DNA from: Aliidiomarina shirensis
Lineage (GTDB): Bacteria; Pseudomonadota; Gammaproteobacteria; Enterobacterales; Alteromonadaceae
Reading direction: 5' to 3'
Assembly: GCF_003987345.1 (NCBI RefSeq)
Contig: NZ_PIPP01000006.1
Span: forward strand, 62,001 to 126,000
Length of the DNA: 64,000 bases
Made by a program: the position numbers and the translations under genes. How positions within the stretch are numbered: the first letter of the stretch is position 1; each line of letters begins with the position of its first letter. This document shows, piece by piece, positions 1-11,284 of the stretch. The notes beneath the pieces are model-generated. The model worked only from the letters and a program-made list of their open reading frames with translations. It searched no databases and was not told the origin of the DNA.

Positions 1-56
1 GCAAAATTAAAAGCTGCTTTAGCATAGGGGCGAGCAACCGTAGTAAATTCGGACAT
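1..56 (-). CDS. atpH: ATP synthase F1 subunit delta, N-terminal fragment
   Basis: Only the first 18 codons lie in the window. The reading MSEFTTVARPYAKAAF is the conserved start of the F1 delta subunit, which joins the F1 head to the b-subunit stalk. The start codon lies 17 bases after the atpF stop, in the usual atpI-B-E-F-H order. The rest of the gene is beyond the left edge, so completeness cannot be judged. Confidence 0.9.
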   Translation of the reverse strand, partial: MSEFTTVARPYAKAAFNF

Positions 57-73
57 GTGCTCAACCCCCTTGA

Positions 74-544
74 TTACAGTTCAGCGACAAGTTTTTCAAC
101 AATGTCGCTTTGCTTCTGTGCGTCGATTTCCCGCTCTAGAATCTTCTCGGCACCCGCAATCGCTAAGATTGATAGTTGCTTACGAAGTTCTTCACGAACA
201 CGATTGCGCTCAGTTTCCACTTCTGTATGACCAGAGGCGATAATCTTCTCACGCTCGGCGTGACCACGTTGAGTTTCTTCTTCAACCAATTTAGTTGCCC
301 GTTTCTTGGCTTGGTCGATGATTGCAGCGGCTTCAATTTTCGCTGCATTCAGCTCTTCGTTGGCTTGTGCACGAGCTTTCTCAAGGTCTTTTTCTGCGAG
401 ATCTGATGCTTCTAAACCGCTAGCAATTTTTTGCTGACGCTCTTCGATAGCATTTATAATCGGTGGCCAAACGTACTTCATACAGAATAGTACGAAGACC
501 ACAAACGCAATTAAAAGACCAACTAGAGTTAAGTTGATATCCAC
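74..544 (-). CDS. atpF: ATP synthase F0 subunit b
   Basis: The 156-residue protein has the same length as E. coli AtpF. A single N-terminal membrane helix (about residues 5-26) is followed by a long charged, alanine-rich helix typical of the dimeric b stalk that holds F1 against rotation. It lies between atpE and atpH in the ATP synthase operon. No frameshift or missing segment is visible. Confidence 0.97.
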   Translation of the reverse strand: MDINLTLVGLLIAFVVFVLFCMKYVWPPIINAIEERQQKIASGLEASDLAEKDLEKARAQANEELNAAKIEAAAIIDQAKKRATKLVEEETQRGHAEREKIIASGHTEVETERNRVREELRKQLSILAIAGAEKILEREIDAQKQSDIVEKLVAEL

Positions 545-582
545 AACGGATCTCCTCTATGTTGGTGACCGTCGATTTTCAA

Positions 583-861
<279 letters not shown>

Positions 862-930
862 TTAAAGTTAAAAGTAAAGTAAAAATAAACCTAGTTTTTA
901 AATGGACCTAATCCTTAAGCCCGAATTCTT

Positions 931-1794
<864 letters not shown>

Positions 1795-2193
1795 TTAGTT
1801 AGATTTAAAATGTAAAATCGGTGCTAGCCAGTGTGTAATAGTGATGGCAATAAATACGGCAAAAAGAGGGAACCAGGGGCCGCTTAAAAAGATAAATGCA
1901 ATCACGAACAAACATAAAGTGAGGGCCATTTTTGCGGCCTCACCGGCATAAAAGTTATTCACCACTTGTGGTGCTGCGCGGGCGCCTCCGTGTCGGAAAG
2001 CGATCGCGGCGAATGCGATATTTGGAACTAAGCCGATAACTGCGCCAGCAATTGCTGTTGGCAACGCTTGTGTTCCCATAAATAGGCCGAAAAGCACGAT
2101 TATTATGGCGGCGATAAGCGCCTGCAACTGTAGTAATCGAACCGCTAATCGGCGGCCACCATGCATCATACTTCTGCTATTACGGCTGGCCAT
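1795..2193 (-). CDS. atpI: ATP synthase assembly protein I
   Basis: A 132-residue protein with about four predicted membrane helices heads the operon, as AtpI does in other Gammaproteobacteria. AtpI is poorly conserved; it is thought to assist c-ring assembly or magnesium supply and is usually dispensable. Assignment rests mainly on position and topology: a basic N-terminus, then hydrophobic segments near residues 20-45, 48-65, 80-100 and 103-122. Confidence 0.85.
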   Translation of the reverse strand: MASRNSRSMMHGGRRLAVRLLQLQALIAAIIIVLFGLFMGTQALPTAIAGAVIGLVPNIAFAAIAFRHGGARAAPQVVNNFYAGEAAKMALTLCLFVIAFIFLSGPWFPLFAVFIAITITHWLAPILHFKSN

Positions 2194-2348
2194 TTTAATT
2201 ACCTATTGTTCGAAATTTTTTTCTTACTGTGCCGATGCCGAAGCCAAAGTACACGCCATTTGTAGCTTAGATGTTAAATTCCCATCTATTTCGTATAATT
2301 TTTCGACAAAAAAAGCATTTAAACCGATACCCGATAAATGCTGCGCAG

Positions 2349-2376
2349 ATTATAAAGTTTTCGGGTGAAAATGCAA
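2349..2376 (-). promoter_or_regulatory. Probable sigma-70 promoter of the atp operon
   Basis: On the minus strand there is a -35 element TTGCAT (2371-2376), a 16-base spacer and a perfect -10 TATAAT (2349-2354). Transcription would run toward atpI, leaving a leader of about 150 bases. Position between parB and atpI fits the atp operon promoter. The start site is not shown by the sequence itself. Confidence 0.6.
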
Positions 2377-2472
2377 CTTAAGTACATTCCATTAGTACAG
2401 ATGTTAAACCGTGAAACGTACCGTTCTGAACCCTAAGTGTGCTTTTAGCAAAGTAACACGATGAAAACCGTG

Positions 2473-3357
2473 CTATTTAATATGCGCTAAAATGCCATCG
2501 AGCTCATCAAGGGTAGAATAATTGATCACCAACTTACCTTTACCTTTGCGGCTATGGCTTATCGCTACCTTCGCACCTAAGCGTTCACTTAAGGCGTTTT
2601 CTAGTTGTTGCACATCGGCATCAGGCTTTTTCTCTTCTGGCTTGCTTGGGTTCAGTGCTTTATTCACTAAACGCTCAGATTCACGCACCGTCATTGCTTT
2701 AGCGCTGATCACCCGAGCAAGTTCACTTTGCATTTCGCCTTCCACACCAAGCAACACCTTCGCGTGGCCAAGCTCAATATCACCGCGCTCGAGCAAAATT
2801 TTCACATCACCATTCAATTGCATCAAACGGAGTAAGTTAGCAACGGTTGTGCGTGATTTACCCACGGCATCGGCTACGTTTTGTTGCGTAAGCTCAAATT
2901 CTTCCTGCAAACGATACAACGCCATAGCTTCTTCCATGGCATTGAGATCTTCACGTTGAATATTCTCAATCAACGCGATGGCAACGGCCGCTTCATCGGG
3001 CACATCTTTGATAATGCACGGTACCGTATCGAGCTGGGCAAGTTGGGCTGCGCGCCAACGGCGTTCACCGGCAATAATTTCGAAGCTATTTTCACCAAGT
3101 GGCCGCACAACGATTGGCTGGATAATACCTTGCGCTTTTACCGAGTTCGCAAGATCTTCTAGTGCTTCTGGCGCCATATCTTTACGTGGCTGATATTTTC
3201 CCGGGCGTAAAAACTCTACGGGTAACTTCCGCAATTCGCCTTTATCTAAGCTAAGTTGGGTTTCTTCGGTTTGCGCTTGGTGCCGTGCTGCCGCATTTGC
3301 ACTGTTGGTGAGTAGGGCATCTAAGCCGCGTCCTAATCCACGTTTTTTTGCTGACAT
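2473..3357 (-). CDS. parB: Chromosome partitioning protein ParB (CTPase/parS-binding)
   Basis: The 294-residue protein has all ParB parts. The N-terminal tail that contacts ParA includes LGRGLDALL at 8-15. The CTP-binding box GERRWRAAQ starts at 97, ENIQRED lies at 131-137, a helix-turn-helix spans about 157-178, and a C-terminal dimerisation domain follows the linker. ParB loads as a clamp at parS and spreads along DNA. It starts 2 bases after the parA stop, so the two are co-transcribed. Four parS-like palindromes occur at 21.7-31.9 kb. Confidence 0.97.
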   Translation of the reverse strand: MSAKKRGLGRGLDALLTNSANAAARHQAQTEETQLSLDKGELRKLPVEFLRPGKYQPRKDMAPEALEDLANSVKAQGIIQPIVVRPLGENSFEIIAGERRWRAAQLAQLDTVPCIIKDVPDEAAVAIALIENIQREDLNAMEEAMALYRLQEEFELTQQNVADAVGKSRTTVANLLRLMQLNGDVKILLERGDIELGHAKVLLGVEGEMQSELARVISAKAMTVRESERLVNKALNPSKPEEKKPDADVQQLENALSERLGAKVAISHSRKGKGKLVINYSTLDELDGILAHIK

Positions 3358-3359
3358 GG

Positions 3360-4151
3360 TTATGCTTCCTTCTGCGCTTGCGCCGCTAACTCAGCCCGGC
3401 GAATTACTTCTCCCGCAAGTGCTAAATAGGCTTTTGAGCCGGTAGACGACTTATCATAATACATAATCGGTGTGCCAAAACTTGGAGCTTCTGCCAATCG
3501 TACGTTTCTTGGAATCACGGTGCGGTAAACCTTTTCACCGAAGTGGCTTTTCAATTGCTCGGAAACATCAATGGAAAGGCGAATATGCGAGGTATACATA
3601 GTGCGCAACAAACCTTCGATGTATAGCCCAGGGTTTACTACCGAGGCTAACTGTTCAATGGTATCCATCAGCGCAGTTAGCCCTTCAAGGGCATAATATT
3701 CGCATTGCATTGGTACTAACACGGAATCAGAGGCGGCCATTGCATTCACAGTAAGTAAGTTCAATGACGGTGGGCAATCGATAAAAATGAAATCGTAATA
3801 ATCACGAACAGGTTCTAAGGCTCGGCGTAAGCGGGTTTCGCGCGCAAATACTTCCATTAATTTAATTTCGGCTGCCGTTAAATCGCCGTTGGCAGCCAGC
3901 AAGTGATAACCACCGCTAGTTTCCGTTTGAATCACGTTTGCGGCGGCTTTTTCATCAACGAGTAAATCGTACATGGTTGCCGGAACATCGTATTTATCAA
4001 CACCGCTTGCCATGGTGGCATTACCTTGCGGATCCAGATCTATTAGCAACACTTTACGCCGGGTAGCCGCCATTGATGCCGCTAAATTCACAGCTGTGGT
4101 GGTTTTGCCCACACCACCTTTTTGATTAGCAATTGCAATAACTTTACCCAC
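3360..4151 (-). CDS. parA: Chromosome partitioning ATPase ParA
   Basis: This is a deviant-Walker P-loop ATPase with KGGVGKTT at residues 11-18 and the LIDLDPQGN and FIDCPPSLN motifs. It binds DNA non-specifically when ATP-loaded and moves ParB-parS complexes. An in-frame ATG exists 14 codons upstream (4193), but it lies inside rsmG. The GTG at 4151 has AGGAAG just upstream and gives the usual [13 protein letters not shown] start, so I chose 263 residues. It is followed directly by parB. Confidence 0.95.
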   Translation of the reverse strand: MGKVIAIANQKGGVGKTTTAVNLAASMAATRRKVLLIDLDPQGNATMASGVDKYDVPATMYDLLVDEKAAANVIQTETSGGYHLLAANGDLTAAEIKLMEVFARETRLRRALEPVRDYYDFIFIDCPPSLNLLTVNAMAASDSVLVPMQCEYYALEGLTALMDTIEQLASVVNPGLYIEGLLRTMYTSHIRLSIDVSEQLKSHFGEKVYRTVIPRNVRLAEAPSFGTPIMYYDKSSTGSKAYLALAGEVIRRAELAAQAQKEA

Positions 4152-4173
4152 GAATCTTCCTCGGCTTATTTTA

Positions 4174-4833
4174 TTATTCTTGGCGAATATCAACTACGTG
4201 GCGGGCGGCATCTAACTCTGGAACGAACAATGTATGAATGCCATGAATCTTGTATGGTGCCACAACCGTTGATAATTCTTCTTCTGTAGGTTGGCCTTTC
4301 AGGGCGATAAAACGACCCGAAGCTGAAGGCAAATGATGACACCAGCTCAACATATCTGCAAGTGATGCGAATGCTCGGCTAACAACCGTATCAAAACCAT
4401 TCGTTTCAGCAGGTGGTTGATAATCTTGAACCCGCGCTAACACCGGCGTTACGTTGGTTAATTTTAATTCGTGTATAACTTGACGAATAAACGTAATTCG
4501 TTTGCCCAAGCTATCGAGTAATACAAAATGCTTATCGGGATTACATATCGCCAGTGGCAAACCAGGTAAGCCAGGGCCAGTGCCTACATCGATTATATGT
4601 TTACCATGCAAATGGGGGCTCACCACTACGCTATCGAGAATATGCCGAATTAACATCTCGGCCGGATCGCGAACCGAGGTGAGATTATACGCTTTATTCC
4701 ATTTATGCAGCATGGCCAATAGTTGCATTAGTTGCTGCTCTTGACTTGAAGTAACGCTTAATTCTGTAGTGGCTAATAACGCATGTAAACGTGTTGCTAA
4801 TTGTGTTTCTGGAAACGGGGCAGCCTTACTCAT
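4174..4833 (-). CDS. rsmG: 16S rRNA (guanine-527-N7) methyltransferase
   Basis: The 219-residue protein has the S-adenosylmethionine-binding motif [16 protein letters not shown] and the RsmG signatures NLTSVRDP and VVSRAFASL. It methylates G527 of 16S rRNA; loss gives low-level streptomycin resistance in other bacteria. It lies 24 bases after mnmG and just ahead of parA, the classic gidA-gidB-parA-parB order. Confidence 0.96.
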   Translation of the reverse strand: MSKAAPFPETQLATRLHALLATTELSVTSSQEQQLMQLLAMLHKWNKAYNLTSVRDPAEMLIRHILDSVVVSPHLHGKHIIDVGTGPGLPGLPLAICNPDKHFVLLDSLGKRITFIRQVIHELKLTNVTPVLARVQDYQPPAETNGFDTVVSRAFASLADMLSWCHHLPSASGRFIALKGQPTEEELSTVVAPYKIHGIHTLFVPELDAARHVVDIRQE

Positions 4834-4857
4834 GAACGTGCAATCCTTGTACTTGGC

Positions 4858-6759
4858 TTACGCAGATTTGCGCAATAACCCCTGTTTTTTCAAATGAACC
4901 AGCAACATAGAAACCGCCGCCGGAGTAATTCCAGAAATACGCATGGCTTGGCCAATCGTTTCAGGGCGATGTTCCGTAAGCTTCGCAATCACCTCATTTG
5001 AAAGACCAGAAATCGTGCTGTAATCAAATTCAGGTGGAAGCTTAGTATTTTCATGGCGCAAGGTTTTTGCAATTTCATCTTCTTGACGCTTAATGTAACC
5101 GGCATATTTCACTTGAATTTCAACCTGATCAGCAGCAAGCGGATCAGTTAAACCCGGGCCTAAGCTCGGAATACTCGTTAGCGCCTGATAAGTAACTTCA
5201 GGGCGACGCAATAATTCTTCTAAGCTCGCTTCTTTGCTAATAGGTGTTTTCAGTAACGGATTTACCGCGTCTACCGCAACATGATCTTTGTGTAACCAGG
5301 TTGAACGTAAGCGTTGTTTTTCAAGCTCTACCGATTCTAATTTAGTGTTGAATAATTCCCAGCGGTGATCATCCACCAAACCTAATTCACGGCCTTTTGC
5401 TGTTAAGCGAAGATCAGCGTTATCTTCACGCAGCAATAATCGATATTCCGCACGCGAAGTAAACATACGATAGGGTTCTTTCGTGCCTAAGGTAGCCAAA
5501 TCATCGATGAGAACACCTGTATAGGCTTCATCACGGCGCGGACACCATGAATCTTTACCATCTACGGCAAGTGCTGCGTTAACGCCAGCAATCAAGCCTT
5601 GGGCTGCGGCTTCTTCGTAACCTGTTGTGCCGTTAATTTGCCCAGCAAAATACAAGCCTTGAATATATTTGGTTTCCAGAGATTGTTTGAGATCACGTGG
5701 ATCAAAGAAATCATATTCAATGGCATAACCTGGACGCGTAATGTGTGCATTCTCAAAACCACGAATCGAGCGTACTAACGCTTGCTGTACATCGAACGGC
5801 AGGCTAGTAGAAATACCATTTGGGTAAAGCTCATTGGTATTCAAACCTTCCGGCTCAACAAAGATCTGGTGAGAATTTTTATCGGCAAACCGAACCACTT
5901 TATCTTCAATTGAAGGGCAATAACGTGGCCCCACACCTTCAATGACACCAGAATACATAGGTGAACGATCTAACCCACTTTTAATAATATCGTGAGTTTC
6001 TAAATTCGTATGGGTGATGTAACAGCTAATTTGTTGTGGATGATCATCGCGGCTGCCAATGTATGAAATTACTGGCCGTGGATCATCGCCTGGTTGCTCT
6101 TGCATTACTGAAAAATCAACGGTTTTTGCATCAATTCGTGGTGGTGTGCCGGTTTTTAAACGATCAACGCGCAATGGTAACTCACGTAAGCGTTTTGCTA
6201 ATGCATTCGAGGGCGGATCGCCTGCTCGGCCACCGCTGTAATTGGATAAACCAATATGAATTTGGCCACCTAAAAATGTTCCGGTGGTTAACACTACGGT
6301 TTTTGCATGGAACTTCAGGCCCATTTGGGTAACAACACCGGTAACTTTCGGGCCTAAACCAGTTTCAGTAACAATTAGATCGTCCGCAGCTTGCTGGAAT
6401 ATTTGCAGATTCGGTTGTTCTTCTAGTGCATGGCGAATGTAGGCTTTGTAAAGTGCGCGATCAGCTTGTGCGCGTGTAGCTCTTACAGCTGGCCCTTTAG
6501 AACCATTCAGAGTTCTAAATTGAATACCTGCGTGATCTGCAGCACGGCCCATAATACCACCAAGGGCATCAATTTCTTTTACTAAATGACCTTTACCAAT
6601 ACCACCAATAGCCGGGTTACACGACATTTGACCAAGCGTATCAATGTTATGGGTGATCAGTAGAGTACGCTTTTGCATTCGAGCTGCAGCAAGTGCTGCC
6701 TCGGTTCCTGCGTGTCCACCACCAATAACAATTACATCGTAATGCGCTTCTGTTGCCAT
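4858..6759 (-). CDS. mnmG: tRNA uridine-34 carboxymethylaminomethyl-modifying enzyme, FAD subunit
   Basis: The 633-residue length matches E. coli MnmG (629). The N-terminal FAD-binding motif [18 protein letters not shown] and the conserved [22 protein letters not shown] region are intact. With MnmE, encoded 7.5 kb away at 14.3 kb, it installs the cmnm5 group on the wobble uridine of several tRNAs. It is the first gene of the mnmG-rsmG-parA-parB series and its 5' side faces oriC, so its transcription probably affects the origin as in E. coli; that last point is inference. Confidence 0.97.
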   Translation of the reverse strand: MATEAHYDVIVIGGGHAGTEAALAAARMQKRTLLITHNIDTLGQMSCNPAIGGIGKGHLVKEIDALGGIMGRAADHAGIQFRTLNGSKGPAVRATRAQADRALYKAYIRHALEEQPNLQIFQQAADDLIVTETGLGPKVTGVVTQMGLKFHAKTVVLTTGTFLGGQIHIGLSNYSGGRAGDPPSNALAKRLRELPLRVDRLKTGTPPRIDAKTVDFSVMQEQPGDDPRPVISYIGSRDDHPQQISCYITHTNLETHDIIKSGLDRSPMYSGVIEGVGPRYCPSIEDKVVRFADKNSHQIFVEPEGLNTNELYPNGISTSLPFDVQQALVRSIRGFENAHITRPGYAIEYDFFDPRDLKQSLETKYIQGLYFAGQINGTTGYEEAAAQGLIAGVNAALAVDGKDSWCPRRDEAYTGVLIDDLATLGTKEPYRMFTSRAEYRLLLREDNADLRLTAKGRELGLVDDHRWELFNTKLESVELEKQRLRSTWLHKDHVAVDAVNPLLKTPISKEASLEELLRRPEVTYQALTSIPSLGPGLTDPLAADQVEIQVKYAGYIKRQEDEIAKTLRHENTKLPPEFDYSTISGLSNEVIAKLTEHRPETIGQAMRISGITPAAVSMLLVHLKKQGLLRKSA

Positions 6760-7015
6760 GTAGATCTTAACCTCGGATCAAAAAATTAGTGTGTGATTTC
6801 AATAACGATCGCGAATCGCGATCATTAAAACGATCACTGAGCCGAATAGTGTAGCACTTTTACGGGTTTGTAAAAACGCTTTTACATGGTGTCTTTACTT
6901 AGTTTTTGGTTTGTATAAGCGCTTAGGGGGTCATTGGAATCAGTTTGGTTGGGGAGCGAAGAAGTAGTGTTTAGAATACCGTGTTTTATGATCGTGGGTA
7001 GGGTCGGTTTTGTAA

Positions 7016-7075
7016 TATATAGATCTATATTCTTTTAGATCTTTTTTATTATTCTTATTATTAGCTCAGCGAAAA
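7016..7075. other. oriC AT-rich DNA unwinding element
   Basis: This almost pure A/T stretch contains two 13-mer-like repeats beginning with GATCT: GATCTATATTCTT at 7022-7034 and GATCTTTTTTATT at 7038-7050. The second matches the E. coli 13-mer consensus (GATCTNTTNTTTT) at all but one position. Its location between mnmG and the DnaA boxes matches the E. coli origin. Unwinding activity is inferred. Confidence 0.75.
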
Positions 7076-7132
7076 TCTGTGGGTATCACGCTTTAGCCTC
7101 TATAGATCATGCACTTAGAATAAACGTTTTAG

Positions 7133-7374
7133 TGTGCATAAACAGCGATCTAATCTGAGGGTAACCAGTGGGATAAAACAGGGCTTATTCACAATGGAAG
7201 TTATCCCCAGATCTATCCCCGGATCCGATCACAAGAAAGATCATAGGTTATCCCCAGCTTTTGAAAATTTTGTATAACCATTCTTGTATGTTGTGGATAT
7301 GATCTGAATAACATTTTAATTCTCTTGATACACGTCGTTTAATAGCGTGGATAAAAAATTAAAACTTATTCACT
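7133..7374. promoter_or_regulatory. DnaA box cluster of oriC
   Basis: Matches to TTATNCACA are perfect at 7133-7141 (minus, TTATGCACA) and 7185-7193 (plus, TTATTCACA). One-mismatch sites are at 7201-7209 and 7248-7256 (both TTATCCCCA), 7292-7300 (minus, ATATCCACA), 7346-7354 (minus, TTATCCACG) and 7366-7374 (TTATTCACT, overlapping the mioC stop). Several GATC sites lie among them. The clustering, not single matches, is the evidence. Confidence 0.8.
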
Positions 7375-7821
7375 GATTTGAGATATCCATTGATCAAGCC
7401 ACTGAACCGCACTTCCTTCTGGATCAAGTTCATTGAACATATCGATCTGTAACGTAGGCGCGATCAAGCGCGCGTTTAATTCTAAAATGAGCGCCTCGGC
7501 ATCATCGCCTGCTTTACAAAAAGTATCGTAACTAGAATCACCCACGGCAATAATGGCGGCCTGCACCTGCTGTAGATCTGGTTTTTCCGTAGCGAGTGCT
7601 TCCATAAAGCTAACAATACTCTCGGCGTATTCGCCTGCCCCGTGAGTTGCTATACACATTAGCCAATAACTTGGTTCGTCACTATTGGTGAATACTTCCT
7701 TCGGTGTTGGTTGATCGTGCAAGGTAGCGGAATGGCCTAATGCTGTTAATCGTTCGTTTAAGGCATCGGCAAGATATTCAGTGTTGCCTGATGTAGTGCC
7801 AACAAGAATGTGGAAATGCAT
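7366..7821 (-). CDS. mioC: Flavodoxin-like FMN protein MioC
   Basis: The 151-residue protein has a short flavodoxin fold, with the FMN phosphate loop VGTTSGNTEYLADAL at the N-terminus and the aromatic/acidic loops ATHGAGEY and VGDSSYDTFCKAG. E. coli MioC (147 residues) binds FMN and has been linked to biotin synthase activity. Its stop codon overlaps a DnaA-box-like site and transcription points into oriC, as in E. coli. Confidence 0.93.
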   Translation of the reverse strand: MHFHILVGTTSGNTEYLADALNERLTALGHSATLHDQPTPKEVFTNSDEPSYWLMCIATHGAGEYAESIVSFMEALATEKPDLQQVQAAIIAVGDSSYDTFCKAGDDAEALILELNARLIAPTLQIDMFNELDPEGSAVQWLDQWISQISE

Positions 7822-8287
7822 AAATTAGCCCTTAATATAAGCGTAAAGCCCTTCGTAATTTGTGGTAAAAGGCATTGTTCATTAGAAAAAATGTCGTTAA
7901 TGCTTAAAACTCAATAAAATCTTCATACAAAAATGCTTGAATACTAACCAAATTGTACTTATCATGCCGCTTCTTTTTACTCCTATTCTTGGAGATTAAG
8001 GTTCTAAATAGCTATTTCGTTGTTAATACATAGCGAATTATAGCTACTTGTTTACAGCTAAAACCTAAAATACCTGTTTTTGAAATAAAAGAACTTGGTG
8101 GTACCTAAAAACGAAGCGGAAACGGCGCTTCGACAAGGGTTAACGCCGAGCACGTTGTTGTATGAAAAAACTACAACTACAATATTTGTGCTTATTCTTC
8201 AGTTACGCGGAATAGCTGCACGGTTAGCAAGTGCCTGTGCAAACTGCTGCATTGGCTTTATTCTACATTTGGTATGGGAAAAATAAC
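7822..8287. other. Non-coding gap between mioC and the SulP gene
   Basis: This 466-base AT-rich divergent region presumably holds promoters for both neighbours, but I see no convincing -35/-10 pair. A 7-bp hairpin lies near 8110-8131 (CGAAGCG / CGCTTCG, loop GAAACGG) without a T-run, so it is not a terminator. A 63-codon GTG-initiated frame at 8095-8286 has no family likeness and I do not call it. Confidence 0.5.
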
Positions 8288-9766
8288 ATGCGTCAAACAT
8301 GGCAGAAAGAATGGTTTGGGAATATTCGCGGCGATATTCTAGCCGGATTAGTAGTGGCGCTTGCCCTTATTCCTGAAGCCATCGCGTTCTCGATTATCGC
8401 TGGTGTAGATCCTAAAGTTGGCTTGTACGCGTCATTTTGTATCTGCGTGATTATGGCATTTATTGGTGGTCGGCCTGGGCAGATTTCTGCAGCTACTGGT
8501 GCCATGGCGTTGCTTATGGTTACGCTGGTGCGTGATCACGGCTTGGAATATCTTTTAATTGCCACATTATTAACCGGTGTTTTTCAGTTAATTTTTGGCG
8601 TGCTGAAACTTGGAAGTTTAATGCGGTTTGTATCGCGCTCGGTAGTAACGGGTTTCGTGAACGCGCTTGCTATCTTGATTTTTATGGCACAGCTACCTGA
8701 ATTAACCGATGTTACTTGGCATGTATACGCACTCACAGCTGCTGCTCTCGCAATTATTTATGGCTTACCTTATGTAACGAAAGCGGTTCCTTCGCCACTG
8801 ATTGCGATTGTGTTGATCACCGCATTTGTGATGTATATGGGAATCGATGTACGTACGGTAGGTGATATGGGTGAATTGCCCGATAGTTTGCCGGTGTTCT
8901 TATGGCCCGATGTTCCACTGAATCTTGAAACGTTGATGATTGTGCTGCCCTATGCATTGCCGCTGGCAATTGTTGGTTTGCTAGAATCAATGATGACGCA
9001 AACTATCGTGGATGATTTAACTGATACTAAATCGGATCGGAATAAAGAATGTCGTGGCCAAGGTATTGCCAACATCGGCGCGGGCTTGATGGGCGGTATG
9101 GCTGGTTGTGCCATGATTGGGCAATCGGTAATTAATATTAAATCTGGTGGCCGTGGCCGTTTATCCATGTTTGTAGCCGGTGTTGCGTTGATATTAATGG
9201 TTGTATTTTTATCTGATTGGGTACGGCAAATTCCAATGGCCGCGCTCGTCGGCGTAATGATCATGGTATCGATTGGTACCTTTAGTTGGTCGTCGATTAA
9301 AGATATGAAAGAGCATCCATTGAGCACCAATATCGTTATGGTAGCTACGGTTATTGTTGTGGTTGCAACCCACAACTTAGCACTCGGTGTATTTGTTGGT
9401 GTACTGCTAGCGGCGTTGTTTTTCGCGGCAAAAGTTGGCAACTATATGCACATCGCATCAACACTCTCGAAAGATGGTAATCACCGTACCTATAACGTTG
9501 TTGGCCAGGTGTTCTTTACCTCATCTGAGAAGTTTGTAGAATCGTTTGATTTCCATGAATCTCTTGATAAGGTAACCATCGATTTAGATCGCGCCCATTT
9601 TTGGGATATCACGTCAGTAGCCGCCCTTGATAAAGTTATTTTGAAGTTCCGCCGTGAGGGTGCGGAAGTGAATGTGGAAGGCATGAACAAGGCCACCGCA
9701 ACGGTAGTCGATAAATTTGGTGTATCGGATAAGCCAGATGCCATCGACCGCTTAATGGGTCATTAA
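8288..9766 (+). CDS. SulP-family anion transporter with STAS domain
   Basis: The 492-residue protein has the SulP N-terminal signature [20 protein letters not shown] followed by [13 protein letters not shown]. About ten or more membrane segments follow, then a C-terminal STAS domain from about residue 400 ([21 protein letters not shown]). Members carry sulfate, bicarbonate or other anions with sodium or protons; the substrate here cannot be read. I chose the ATG at 8288 over a GTG 19 codons upstream because it gives the family start and has GGGAAAA ahead of it. The next gene is a universal stress protein 18 bases downstream. Confidence 0.9.
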   Translation: MRQTWQKEWFGNIRGDILAGLVVALALIPEAIAFSIIAGVDPKVGLYASFCICVIMAFIGGRPGQISAATGAMALLMVTLVRDHGLEYLLIATLLTGVFQLIFGVLKLGSLMRFVSRSVVTGFVNALAILIFMAQLPELTDVTWHVYALTAAALAIIYGLPYVTKAVPSPLIAIVLITAFVMYMGIDVRTVGDMGELPDSLPVFLWPDVPLNLETLMIVLPYALPLAIVGLLESMMTQTIVDDLTDTKSDRNKECRGQGIANIGAGLMGGMAGCAMIGQSVINIKSGGRGRLSMFVAGVALILMVVFLSDWVRQIPMAALVGVMIMVSIGTFSWSSIKDMKEHPLSTNIVMVATVIVVVATHNLALGVFVGVLLAALFFAAKVGNYMHIASTLSKDGNHRTYNVVGQVFFTSSEKFVESFDFHESLDKVTIDLDRAHFWDITSVAALDKVILKFRREGAEVNVEGMNKATATVVDKFGVSDKPDAIDRLMGH

Positions 9767-9784
9767 GAACACGAGGATAATGAA

Positions 9785-10636
9785 ATGACAACACATACAG
9801 TTGCTTGTATCGATGGCTCGGCCCTTAGTGATACCGTTGCGGATTATGCGGCTTGGTCGGCGAAACGATTGAATAATTCGTTAGTACTATTGAACGTACT
9901 CGATGATATTCGTAGTTCGGATGAAGCGGATTTTAGCGGCAACATTGGCATGGATGAGCGCCAACGGTTGCTGGCTGAAATTACCGAGTTAGAAGAAAAG
10001 CGGGCGAAACTCTCGCGCCAGCAGGGCCACGCTTTTCTTGATGCGGCGCAAAAGCATCTTTCTGATTTTGCTATCGAACCTTTGTTGCGTCAGCGCCATG
10101 GTGATTTGGTTGATACCTTGGTGGACATCGAAGAAGAAATTCGATTGTTGGTTATCGGTCGCCAGGGTAAACGCGGCGATGGCATTGGCCAACATATCGG
10201 CCATCAAGTAGAGCGTGTTATTCGTGCCATGCACAAACCTACGTGGGTGGTAACTGGAAAATTCCAAGAACCAAAACAAATTATGATTGCCTATGATCAC
10301 AGTACTACGGCAAAAAAAGCAGTAGAAATGGTTGCGGGTAGCCCGCTGTTTAAAGGAATTCCTGTGCATGTGGTAATGGTTGCTGCAGAAACTAACGATC
10401 ACCAAGCGCAGCTCGATAATGCTGCGGCGAAACTTAGCGAAGAAGGTTTTCAGGTTACCACCGCGCTAGTTGCTGGCGAGGTGGAAGATAGCTTGCTTAA
10501 GTACGCGGATGAACAAAATATGGATGTGATTGTGATGGGCGCTTATGGGCATTCACGAATTCGTGAGTTTTTCGTAGGTAGCCATACGAACAAGTTATTG
10601 AGTAGCACGAAGGTTCCATTGTTGCTACTTCGATAA
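9785..10636 (+). CDS. Tandem-domain universal stress protein
   Basis: The 283-residue protein carries two UspA domains (about 1-155 and 160-283). The second ends in the ATP-binding pattern MGAYGHSRIREFFVGS...TNKLL; the first has a comparable glycine-rich stretch at GRQGKRGDGIGQHIGHQ. Double-domain Usp proteins resemble the UspE type. It follows the SulP gene by 18 bases with the same polarity and a terminator follows, so the two probably form one transcript. A role in modulating the transporter is inference. Confidence 0.88.
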   Translation: MTTHTVACIDGSALSDTVADYAAWSAKRLNNSLVLLNVLDDIRSSDEADFSGNIGMDERQRLLAEITELEEKRAKLSRQQGHAFLDAAQKHLSDFAIEPLLRQRHGDLVDTLVDIEEEIRLLVIGRQGKRGDGIGQHIGHQVERVIRAMHKPTWVVTGKFQEPKQIMIAYDHSTTAKKAVEMVAGSPLFKGIPVHVVMVAAETNDHQAQLDNAAAKLSEEGFQVTTALVAGEVEDSLLKYADEQNMDVIVMGAYGHSRIREFFVGSHTNKLLSSTKVPLLLLR

Positions 10637-10689
10637 CACGATGCGAAAGCCCTTGGCTTGAGCATTATGTAAAGCGTGTGAGAGGAAAG

Positions 10690-10718
10690 GCCGTTGCAGT
10701 AAAATGCAGCGGCTTTTT
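10690..10718 (+). terminator. Rho-independent terminator after the SulP-usp unit
   Basis: A nine-pair stem GCCGTTGCA / TGCAGCGGC (one G-T pair) with a six-base loop is followed by six T residues. It closes the two-gene unit. Confidence 0.85.
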
Positions 10719-10875
10719 TCATTGTTACTTGCGTTATTGTGCATGCATAAAGTAAATCAAGGGTGCTTACAAGCGTTGAACTTAAAATGAATAGCGCTTA
10801 TAAAGGTTCGGGCTTATTGATTACGATTAGGTAAATAAGAGCAACTACGGCGAAGCAGTAACGAGGTAGTTCAAC

Positions 10876-11226
10876 ATGGCAAATGATGCTGATTTTTATC
10901 GAAATAAATTAGAACAACTACGCGCAGAAATAATCGCTACAAACGAAGATTCTCAAGATTCAGAACAACCGGTTGAGCTTGATCAACAAAGTATCGGCCG
11001 GCTTTCGCGCATGGACGCCATGCAAGGCCAGCAAATGGCGCAGGCCAACAAGCGCCGCCGAGAGCAAATGTTGCGGGCGATAGCCGCCGCGCTTGTGCGT
11101 ATTGATAATGAAGATTTTGGTTATTGCATAGAATGCGGTGATGCGATCAATGAAAAGCGCTTAGAAATCGACCCAACCACAGCCATGTGTATTCAATGCA
11201 TGGAAGAAATAGAAAAACGCCCTTAA
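10876..11226 (+). CDS. TraR/DksA-type C4 zinc-finger protein
   Basis: The 116-residue protein has a helical N-terminus and a DksA/TraR C4 zinc finger near residues 85-110 (CIECGD ... CIQCMEEIEKR, four cysteines). It is shorter than DksA (151) and resembles small DksA-like or YbiI-type proteins thought to act on the RNA polymerase secondary channel. Whether it keeps the acidic coiled-coil tip needed for ppGpp synergy cannot be decided by eye. A GAGG Shine-Dalgarno lies upstream. Confidence 0.85.
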   Translation: MANDADFYRNKLEQLRAEIIATNEDSQDSEQPVELDQQSIGRLSRMDAMQGQQMAQANKRRREQMLRAIAAALVRIDNEDFGYCIECGDAINEKRLEIDPTTAMCIQCMEEIEKRP

Positions 11227-11284
11227 TTGTCATGTTCAGGTGATAACAGTGAAGGCTACAGCTTGCTAATAATCGAGGAGATCG

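Larger units (their letters stand above)
6800..7374. other. oriC: Chromosomal replication origin oriC
   Basis: The 606-base gap between mnmG and mioC has the E. coli arrangement. It contains about a dozen GATC sites: three tightly spaced at 6807-6835, others near 6990, 7022, 7038, 7104, 7147, 7209, 7222, 7227, 7239 and 7301. There is an AT-rich stretch on the mnmG side and DnaA boxes on the mioC side. GATC density far above expectation suggests Dam/SeqA control. DnaA itself is encoded 11 kb away, so the flanking genes, not dnaA, mark the origin. Confidence 0.88.

Noticed and set aside
8095-8286. 63-codon GTG-initiated frame before the SulP gene
   Set aside because: Uneven composition, no ribosome-binding site of note, ends just before the SulP start and overlaps a longer-start SulP frame.
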